Source of the DNA: Deltaproteobacteria bacterium
GTDB lineage: Bacteria > Desulfobacterota > Binatia > UBA9968 > JAJDTQ01
Direction of reading: 5' to 3'
Length of the DNA: 32,280 nucleotides
Assembly: GCA_028818755.1 (NCBI GenBank)
Contig: JAPPNF010000043.1
Span: 1-32,280, forward strand
Of the stretch, positions 16,351-22,889 are shown one piece after another. Every line of letters begins with the position of its first letter. The first letter of the stretch is position 1. A program made the position numbers and the translations under genes. The notes under the pieces were generated by a model. The model searched no databases, was not told where the DNA came from, and was given only the letters and a program-made list of their open reading frames with translations.

Positions 16351-17208
16351 CTAGTCTTGCGGCGCCGGCAGCTTGTCGGACGGCAAGTCCATGGGCCCGC
16401 CGAACCACTTCTTTTGCAGTTCGGTCAGTACCCCCGACTTGTTCAGCGCGGCAAGTTGCTTGTCCATGAAGGCTGCCAGCGAAGCGCTGTCGGCGTCCTT
16501 GCGCCCCGCCCAGCTGAAATACTTCTTGGGACCGAACGTCGGCAGGACGAGCTCGAACGTATCCGGCCGCGTGCGCACGAGCTCGAGCAGGTTCGGCAGA
16601 CTGTTGCAGACCGCCCTGATTCGTCCCGCCCCCAGATCGGCATAGGCTTCGTTGAAGTCGACGTACGTCTTGATCCCGTCGACTCCCTTGCCTGCGCTCG
16701 AAAGCTCCTCGGCGAAAGCTTGCAGGGCCTGCAACTGCGCCGAGCCGGCCTGCGAGCCGACCGTGTGGCCGGAAATGTCCTTGGGCGCCTTGATCGAAGC
16801 ATCTCCCTTGCGTTTGACCAGCGCCATGGTCGCGTCGGCAATCGGCAGACTCAGCGCGTACTTCTCGTAGCGCTCCCTGGTGACGGTCACCGAGGTGACA
16901 ACATAGTCGAACTTGGCCGCCGCCAGCCCGGGAAGAATGCCCTGCCAGGGAAGATCCAGTCGGGTCAGCTTGACCCCCGGCAGCGCCTTCATGACGTGCT
17001 CCATGATGTCCGTCGAGTAGCCGACGATCTTGCCTTCCTTCACGAACTCGAACGGTGGGAACCGTGCCTCGGTTCCAACGATGAATTCCCCCCGTTCCTT
17101 GATCTTGGCCAAAAGGTCCGCTTCGGCCGAACCGCTGGAGAAGAGGAGGCCGGCTGCGACGACAACCGTGAACACGACCGCCCATGCTCTTTGGAACAAG
17201 GCCAACAT
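16351..17208 (-). CDS. Periplasmic substrate-binding protein of the amino-acid ABC transporter
   Basis: The 285-residue family 3 solute-binding protein starts at ATG 17208, where GGAGG is well placed and a signal peptide begins (MLALFQRAWAVVFTVVVAAGLLF, cleavage after SAEA). The frame is open further upstream, but that part is not signal-like. Motifs include GEFIVGTEARFPPFEFV, then GYSTDIMEHVMKAL and the hinge-type segment KFDYVVTSVTVTRERYEKY. The C-terminal lobe ends with TELQKKWFGGPM. The arginine/aspartate pair used for the amino-acid backbone is plausible (Arg in TVTRERYEKY) but ligand choice cannot be read directly. The divergent ureohydrolase gene hints at arginine, agmatine or a related guanidino compound. 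Confidence 0.9.
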   Translation of the reverse strand: MLALFQRAWAVVFTVVVAAGLLFSSGSAEADLLAKIKERGEFIVGTEARFPPFEFVKEGKIVGYSTDIMEHVMKALPGVKLTRLDLPWQGILPGLAAAKFDYVVTSVTVTRERYEKYALSLPIADATMALVKRKGDASIKAPKDISGHTVGSQAGSAQLQALQAFAEELSSAGKGVDGIKTYVDFNEAYADLGAGRIRAVCNSLPNLLELVRTRPDTFELVLPTFGPKKYFSWAGRKDADSASLAAFMDKQLAALNKSGVLTELQKKWFGGPMDLPSDKLPAPQD

Positions 17209-17428
17209 CTTGGTCCTCCGTTTCTCACACGTTACGTTGAGAACGCCGTGACAGCACGAGGCGTCGCCGTAACGAGTGGGTGTGAATTGTCCTTGAAGAT
17301 TAACACAAGGATCGAGGTTCGGACACACAAAAAATCGTCCATCTTCCAAGTCTTCCGGTGACGAGTTCGGCCGTCGGCGAGGGTTCCTGGGCTTCAACAC
17401 GCATGACGCCCCCACGGGCTCGTCGTCG

Positions 17429-17458
17429 TTGACAGGCGTCAAGGGATTCCGCTACACT
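17429..17458 (+). promoter_or_regulatory. Sigma70-type promoter of the ureohydrolase gene
   Basis: A perfect TTGACA (17429-17434) is followed after 18 bases by TACACT (17453-17458). A start of transcription near 17465 would leave about 65 untranslated bases before the ATG at 17530. Confidence 0.65.
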
Positions 17459-17529
17459 CCCGGCCATACCATTGGCGGGAGACCTTTACCCATCGGCAGA
17501 CTGCCTTTTCGTCACATCTCGCGTCAGCC

Positions 17530-18531
17530 ATGACATCAAGCAGCAAACGTTCCGGATTCAAGCTCCACCGCCCGTTCGTCGGCATCCCCTCGTTTCTGCG
17601 CGCACCGATCCAGTTGGACCTCGATGCTCTCGACGCGGACATAGCGGTCTACGGTATTCCCTTCGATGAAGGCTCGCCCTTCCTCGCCGGGTCGCGCATG
17701 GGGCCGCGCTCGATTCGCGAGCATTCGTTGCGGTTCGCCGCCGATGCCGGTTTCTACGACCCGTTGACCGAACGCATCTACCTGTCGCACGAGATGGCGA
17801 ACAAGACCATCGCCGATGTCGGCGACGTCGACGTGTGGCCCACCGACGTGAGAAGCACGTTCGACAACGTGACCGACCTCGCCAAGGCGGTCCTCGCAAA
17901 AGGAGCGCTGCCGGTCGCGCTCGGCGGCGACCACTCGGTTACCTACCCGATCGTCAAGGCGTATGAAGACCAGGAGCCGCTGCATGTCATCCACTTCGAC
18001 GCCCACATCGACTATTCGCCGTTCGTTCACGATCTGCGCTTCACCAACGTCCACGCTTTCCGCCACATCGCTCCCATGCCGCATGTCCTGAGCCTCACAC
18101 AGGTGGGTATCCGCAGCCTTCGCAGCGTCGAGTCCGAGATCCGCGACTCGATCAATGACGGCAATCGCGTGATGACGATGCGCGAGTTCCACGAAGCCGG
18201 CCCCCAGAGCGTCGCCGAGGTGACCCCGCGCGACGCACGGACGTATGTGAGCATCGACATCGACGTTCTTGACCTGCCGTTGATACCGGGTTGCGTATCC
18301 GCCGAACCCAACGGCATGAGCTACGCAGAGTTGCGCGATACGCTCGCCGCCATTGCGGAGCGCTGCAATGTGGTTGGGCTCGACCTCGTGGAGGTCAACC
18401 CGACCCTGGACGTCGGAACCGGCATCACCTCCTACCTCGCGGCCCACACGGTGCTGGAGTTTCTCGGCAACATCTGCCGACAACCGCGATGGGAGCGGCG
18501 CCGTGAGGCCCGAGCCACGGCTCGCGGCTGA
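17530..18531 (+). CDS. speB: Ureohydrolase (agmatinase/arginase family)
   Basis: The 333-residue enzyme should release urea from agmatine or another guanidino compound with two manganese ions. All six metal ligands are seen: His135 in LGGDHS, Asp157, His159 and Asp161 in FDAHID, and Asp243 and Asp245 in SIDIDVLD. The N-terminal IAVYGIPFDEGSPF and MGPRSIREHS segments are typical of agmatinases. After the second metal site the sequence reads LDLPLIPGCVSAEPNGMSY instead of the common LDPAFAPGTGTPEPGG, so the substrate may differ (guanidinobutyrate or a similar compound). The final ~20 residues are Arg-rich. It is divergent from the amino-acid transporter, consistent with uptake and breakdown of one substrate. 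The symbol reflects the family, not proven substrate. Confidence 0.85.
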   Translation: MTSSSKRSGFKLHRPFVGIPSFLRAPIQLDLDALDADIAVYGIPFDEGSPFLAGSRMGPRSIREHSLRFAADAGFYDPLTERIYLSHEMANKTIADVGDVDVWPTDVRSTFDNVTDLAKAVLAKGALPVALGGDHSVTYPIVKAYEDQEPLHVIHFDAHIDYSPFVHDLRFTNVHAFRHIAPMPHVLSLTQVGIRSLRSVESEIRDSINDGNRVMTMREFHEAGPQSVAEVTPRDARTYVSIDIDVLDLPLIPGCVSAEPNGMSYAELRDTLAAIAERCNVVGLDLVEVNPTLDVGTGITSYLAAHTVLEFLGNICRQPRWERRREARATARG

Positions 18532-18649
18532 CCTGCGCTCCACGAACCTTCCTGCTCACCCCGGTCGAACTCTCCGGCATCGCCGGTCACGAGACAGGAG
18601 ACTGACCCGGGCCGGCGGGCGCGGCCGGGTGGAGGGGTCGTCGAAGCCT

Positions 18650-19400
18650 CCCTCCTTCATCGCTGCATGGATCTCCGCCCGCCGTGCGGAGAAACCCTCC
18701 ACTACCCTCCGTGACACCCCGAGATCTCGAACCTGCCGTCCGGGTGCGTCTTCTCGGTCCCGTACCCCAAGTCCTTGAGACCACGGGCAAGCTCTGCCCG
18801 GTAGACCGCGCCGATCGCCATCTTGTTCCGGTAGAGCCCGTCGTTGACCATCGTCCTCCATTTGGAATCGTCGCCTTGCACCATGTTCGCCACCACCGCA
18901 TGGGTGTGGAGTTGCGGATCGAGGTTCCGGGAGGCGTCGTGGCGGAACGTTGCGGCCACCATCTTCTGGCCGCCCGTGTGGACCATCGCTCCGCTGGCCC
19001 TGTCCTGCATCCGGATCTCGACGGCGTTCCGTTCGACCCAGGCAAGGGTGCGCGTCACGGCCCGGTCGTGAGCGGCGACGATCCGCTCGTCTCCTTCGAC
19101 CAGCGCCATGAGGGAGACCGACTTCGGAGCCGAAAGGGTGACGTCCCGGCCCGGCCGATGGTGGATCTCCCCGTCCTTGTCCCGCTTGCCGAGGCGAGGG
19201 CCATCCGGCACCTTGCCTTCGAGCACGGCCTTGAATGCGTCCGGATCGACCGGACCCGAGAGCCCCAAATCCTCCGCGCCCCGACCCGTCCAGGCGCTTG
19301 CCTCTCTGTGGGCGGGATCGTCCTTCGTGTAGTAGCCGTCCTTCTCGTAGTAGGCCACGCCCTGAGATGGAGAGCCGATGACGCCGATGGAAGCTACCAT
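18650..19400 (-). pseudogene. Second, truncated copy of the MobF relaxase gene (nicking domain only)
   Basis: From ATG 19400 the frame matches the relaxase at 10032 nearly residue for residue (MVASIGVIGSPSQGVAYYEKDGYY; RHDASRNLDPQLHTHAVVAN), including the two tyrosine pairs and the three histidines. At 18717-18720 one base is missing from a G run (C run on the plus strand) after FEISG. The next frame continues VSRRVVEGFSARRAEIHAAMKE, and similarity ends near 18650. The helicase is absent. The copy lies just after the ureohydrolase gene and in the same orientation as copy 1, so the two form long direct repeats about 9.4 kb apart. It is a pseudogene, though a short nicking-domain peptide could still be made. 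Confidence 0.88.
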
Positions 19401-19448
19401 CCAAGCCTCCCGCAAGACGGTTGTCTTGCCGTTTTTGTGTGTCCATGG

Positions 19449-19524
19449 AGCCCGGATACGTGCTTTCCAAACCTACAACAAGAGGTGGAACAGTCGTTTA
19501 ACCGCAGTGTCGCCGCTTGGCGTC
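19449..19524. promoter_or_regulatory. Conserved non-coding blocks upstream of relaxase copy 2
   Basis: AGCCC GGATACG TGCTTTC (19449-19467) and GTCGCCGCTTGGCGTC (19509-19524) match blocks before relaxase copy 1. They begin 49 and 109 bases from the start codon here, against 53 and 113 there. Confidence 0.5.
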
Positions 19525-19607
19525 AATTGTCGTGTTGCCCAGTCGCGGCCAGTCCGTACGATCTGCGTCGCGAGAGGTCTTTCTCCCGTGGAGTGGTGGC
19601 GCGCATA

Positions 19608-19617
19608 GCAAATTTGC
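19608..19617. promoter_or_regulatory. Palindrome before the toxin-antitoxin genes, candidate operator
   Basis: GCAAATTTGC is a perfect 10-bp palindrome 16 bases before the toxin start. Antitoxins of this type usually bind such sites to repress their own operon. The assignment is by position only. Confidence 0.4.
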
Positions 19618-19633
19618 GATAGGATCATGGGGC

Positions 19634-19960
19634 ATGAGTTGGACCGTCGAAACCCTCAACGGAACAGTGGACGCGGAGTTGCGCGCCTTGCCGCACGATA
19701 TGCGCGCACGCTTCGCGCGCATCTGTGAGTTGATCGCCGAGTTCGGTCTCGAACGTATGGAAATGCCCCATGTCCGGCGCCTCGCCGGTCCACTCTGGGA
19801 AATGCGCATGAGCGGCCGTGAGGGGACATCGCGGGCGCTCTACGTCACCGTAAGGGAAAGACGGGTGGTGGTTGTGCGCGCATTCCTCAAGAAGACGCGG
19901 CGGACACCGAAACGTGAGATTGCATTGGCGCTCAGGCGCGCCGGAGAGATATCGCAATGA
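19634..19960 (+). CDS. RelE/HigB-type toxin (Gp49-like)
   Basis: The 108-residue protein is a predicted mRNA-cleaving toxin of the RelE superfamily, HigB/Gp49 branch. Visible features are the helical start (VDAELRALPHDMRARFARICELIAEFG), the strand MPHVRRLAGPLWEMRMSG, the basic core SRALYVTVRERRVVVVRAFLKK and the ending TPKREIALALRRAGEI. ATG 19634 was chosen because the sequence upstream is not family-like. Its stop overlaps the antitoxin start by four bases. Toxin-before-antitoxin order is typical of higBA. All expected basic residues are present, so it may be functional. Confidence 0.88.
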   Translation: MSWTVETLNGTVDAELRALPHDMRARFARICELIAEFGLERMEMPHVRRLAGPLWEMRMSGREGTSRALYVTVRERRVVVVRAFLKKTRRTPKREIALALRRAGEISQ

Positions 19961-20235
19961 CGAAGGTATCGGAGCTGCACAGGGAATGGAGCAAGGATCC
20001 GGAGTACCGGGAAGCCTATGATCGCCTGGAGCCGGAATTTGCGTTGGCGCGCATGCTGATCGAGGCCCGCAGGCGCGCCGCGCTGACCCAGGCCGAGTTG
20101 GCGGAACGCATGGAGACGACGCAGTCGGTCGTTGCCCGCCTGGAGAGCGGCCGCATCCATCCGTCCACCCGGACCCTGGAGAGGATCGCCCGCGCCACGG
20201 GCACCCGGCTTAGGATCAGTTTCGATCCGGCGTGA
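19957..20235 (+). CDS. HigA-type antitoxin (XRE-family helix-turn-helix)
   Basis: The 92-residue protein carries a Cro/C1-type helix-turn-helix at about residues 45-88 (LTQAELAERMETTQSVVARLESG, then PSTRTLERIARATG). The N-terminal 40 residues (WSKDPEYREAYDRLEPEFALA) form the toxin-binding segment common in HigA proteins. It overlaps the toxin gene (ATGA). It should neutralise the toxin and repress the operon. Confidence 0.9.
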   Translation: MTKVSELHREWSKDPEYREAYDRLEPEFALARMLIEARRRAALTQAELAERMETTQSVVARLESGRIHPSTRTLERIARATGTRLRISFDPA

Positions 20236-20285
20236 TGCCGCCCCAGCTTCCCGACACCGGGATACGCGCCTTGCCGTCGCGCTGA

Positions 20286-21404
20286 ATGAGAGCAACAACC
20301 GGGATGCCCCTTCGCTGCTTCGATCCTTCCGCCAACCGCAGTGTCCAGGCATTTGACCTGTCACTTGAAGATTGGCGCGCCCTGCAACGGGAGAACAAAA
20401 GCGCTCGGCACTTGAGAATGCCATGTTGCCAAGCGCAGGTGGTGCTCAAGAAATCTCCGCGCGGCACACAGTTCTTCGCGCACAAGAGCGTTGGCGAGTG
20501 CTCGGCCGCCCAGGAGACAGAAGCCCATCGGCGCTTGAAGTGGATTGCCGTTGACGCTGCCCGAAGGCATGGTTGGGATGCAGAGACCGAGGTCGCCGGA
20601 ACAACTGACAGGGATGACCAATGGAGGGCCGACGTGCTCGCACGGAAGGGCAAGCACAGAGTGGCGGTCGAGATTCAATGGTCGTCAGAGACAAACGAGG
20701 AGGTAAGCCGCCGACAGGAGCGGTACGCCGAGTCAGGCGTTCGGTGTCTGTGGCTCTTTCGCTACGGAGGCTTTCCCGTCTCTCGCGAGCTGCCCGCAGT
20801 GCGCGTCCGCGGCAATCTGGACGAAGGATTCGTGGCCCTCATTCCGACGGGTTCGGGAAAGCCAAGCCTGCCGGTGCAAGAATTCTTCGACAAGGTATTC
20901 AACAGGCAGTTCCACTTTGGATTGCCCCTTGGGTGCAAGGCGATCATAGAGGTCCAGGCTGGCCTGTTTCGCTGCTTTTCCTGTCTCGCCAAGACACGGA
21001 TCGTCACGGCTATAGTGGTTGATGTCGGACCTTGCAAGTATCGCTTTAATATGGGCGATTTGGTCGTGGATCTTGAACTGTTCAAGAGGATCCGTGGTAG
21101 AATTCCTGACCGTCTCGGTATTGGCAGCATCAAGCCTCGATACAGAAAGGCGCAGAAGAGCTATTATCTGAGCAACGGGTGTGCTAAGTGCGGTGCACGG
21201 TTGGGTGACTACGAATACAATCCTGGCGAGGATGACGAAACGGTATGCGAATCCCCAACGGGGTTAAGAGGGGACCGTTGGTTGCACTGGAGTAATTGGA
21301 AAACGGTATACAGATTCCCAATCCGCATAGACAAGATCTGGCAGAACGCGATCCGACAATGCGAGGACTATGTCGAGACGTGGGGTATCTATTCGATGGG
21401 GTGA
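20286..21404 (+). CDS. CoiA-like nuclease (competence protein CoiA family)
   Basis: The 372-residue protein matches the CoiA-like pattern: CCxxxVVLKKSPRGTQFFAH (residues 47-66), a helical linker, then the nuclease core DQWRADVLA (Asp116) and HRVAVEIQWS (Glu129, Gln131). The core is followed by the YAESGVRCLWLFR segment. This is a restriction-endonuclease-like fold. CoiA promotes recombination during transformation in Gram-positive bacteria; homologues in proteobacterial islands have unclear roles, with defence often suspected. The C-terminal half has cysteine pairs (CFSC near 245 and CAKC near 300), suggesting a zinc site. ATG 20286 is used; ATG 20304 is an alternative. It sits between the toxin-antitoxin pair and other nuclease genes. 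Confidence 0.8.
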   Translation: MRATTGMPLRCFDPSANRSVQAFDLSLEDWRALQRENKSARHLRMPCCQAQVVLKKSPRGTQFFAHKSVGECSAAQETEAHRRLKWIAVDAARRHGWDAETEVAGTTDRDDQWRADVLARKGKHRVAVEIQWSSETNEEVSRRQERYAESGVRCLWLFRYGGFPVSRELPAVRVRGNLDEGFVALIPTGSGKPSLPVQEFFDKVFNRQFHFGLPLGCKAIIEVQAGLFRCFSCLAKTRIVTAIVVDVGPCKYRFNMGDLVVDLELFKRIRGRIPDRLGIGSIKPRYRKAQKSYYLSNGCAKCGARLGDYEYNPGEDDETVCESPTGLRGDRWLHWSNWKTVYRFPIRIDKIWQNAIRQCEDYVETWGIYSMG

Positions 21405-21563
21405 CAATCCATTCGGGTTTTGAGCTGAACAGGCGATGCCCGCGTTTGAGAGTTTGACCGTATCCGTTCCGTCAGGATCCATCAGGCAATGGGATTCGCG
21501 GCTGGCGGCCAATTTCGACGTAATTCGGGAGCTTGCGACAGGTTACCATACAGGAGTAGACGG

Positions 21564-22010
21564 ATGAGAACGATCTTGATTCTGGTCATAGCGACCGTAG
21601 CTGTGATGCTCGGAGCGATTGCCCGAACGAAAACATGGATGGGACTCACGGTAGTCTCGGAACTCGCGCCGAGCGATTCGTGCTCTGACTACAGCAAACA
21701 CGAGACCGACTACGACTGCGACGAGCTACTCAAAGACATCCGTCGCACGACCGGCGGAAAACTCTACTCGCCTTACACGGGCCGGACGTTCTCCGAGGAG
21801 CGCGATGTCCACATCGAGCACATTGTAGCCCGCAAAGAGGCTCACTACTCCGGCCTTTGCTTGAAGGAGAACGTCCATAGGAGGAAGGAGTTCGCGTCGA
21901 ATCTCGTCAACCTCACGCTCGCGGGACGGGGACTCAACCAAGCGAAACGTGAATGCGACGCGTCGACCTGGGTCCTGCCGTTAAACCGTTGCACAGGAGC
22001 CATACAATGA
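21564..22010 (+). CDS. Secreted or membrane-anchored HNH nuclease
   Basis: The 148-residue protein begins with a hydrophobic signal or anchor (MRTILILVIATVAVMLGAIA). The HNH core is clear: SPYTGRTFSEERDVHIEHIV (His83, His86), ASNLVNLTLAGRGLNQAKRE (Asn113, Asn125), then STWVLPLNRC. This is the GmrSD-C/DUF1524-like layout of predicted extracytoplasmic nucleases. Relatives usually go on for some 20-30 residues after the last cysteine, so the C terminus may be slightly shortened. GGAG before ATG 21564 fixes the start. The stop overlaps the next start (ATGA). Confidence 0.8.
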   Translation: MRTILILVIATVAVMLGAIARTKTWMGLTVVSELAPSDSCSDYSKHETDYDCDELLKDIRRTTGGKLYSPYTGRTFSEERDVHIEHIVARKEAHYSGLCLKENVHRRKEFASNLVNLTLAGRGLNQAKRECDASTWVLPLNRCTGAIQ

Positions 22011-22739
22011 TTGCGGGCAAGTTCCTTCGACAAAGACTGCTCCAAACGGCCATGTACGGTACGGCCCATGCCGGGATAGTCATCGGTCTTGGAATCGGGA
22101 TGGCGTTCTACGCTGTCGGCATGGCGTTCTACGCTGCCTTTCCACCATGGATCGCCTTCGGTTGGGGATTCCTCGCTTATGGAGCTACGGCGACAGCAGT
22201 GTGGAGGGCCGCACGGTACACGTTAAGTCCTGACAACTCATGGAACGTTGAAAACCTGGCGAAAGGCGCAGTTGCAGAGACCCGAGTAGGTCAGGTCATT
22301 GAATGCGCAATCACCGCTGAACACTGCGCGGTTGCTCATTCGGTCACGGAGAAACTCGATCGCGAAAGTTGGCGACATCGATCACCTCGTCGCCACACCG
22401 AAAGCGGTCTGGGTCATCGAGACGAAGTACGGGGCGGTACCGCCGGGTCTCTTGTCCGAAACAGTGAATCGCATAGGGGACAATATGGGCGCAGTGCGCG
22501 AATGGGCGGGCCAAGTGGCGCCCGGTAAGAAGACGCCCGTGCGAGGCTGCCTTGTTCTCGCGTATGAGGACAAGGACTTCAAAAAGAAAGTCCTTGACGC
22601 CAAGAAGAAAGACGGTGGTAAGGAGAAGGTCGCCTTATTTACCAAGAAATCGCTCAAGCTTCTCTCTGAAGAGATGGCAGGGGAAGCACAGGAGATGCAG
22701 TCGCTCGATGAACAATCGCAGAAGAAATTCGAAAGCTGA
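22007..22739 (+). pseudogene. NERD-domain membrane protein gene with one-base frameshift
   Basis: From ATG 22007 (good ribosome-binding site ACAGGAGCC) the frame encodes two transmembrane helices (about residues 15-70). A soluble part follows, with KGAVAETRVGQVIECAI and then HCAVAHSVTE. The NERD core continues in the next frame: KVGDIDHLVATPKAVWVIETKYG, with the expected Asp and Glu-x-Lys, then CLVLAYEDKDFKKK and a charged tail to TGA 22737-22739. The switch lies near 22345-22365 and needs a one-base change. The intact protein would have about 243 residues. The two helices contain a near-perfect 21-bp tandem duplication (22100-22140). Decay, sequencing error or programmed frameshift cannot be told apart. 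Confidence 0.75.
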
Positions 22740-22889
22740 ACGAAACTTGCATCTAAACGCGTGGCCGCTGCCTGGTGAAGGGAACATGATCGCAACGAGG
22801 AGTCATGCTTCAATGAACGACGCCACATCATCCAGCGCGACCTTTCAGCGCCGCCGGCTCGCGTCCACGTCTTCGCAGCGGTAGGCGCG

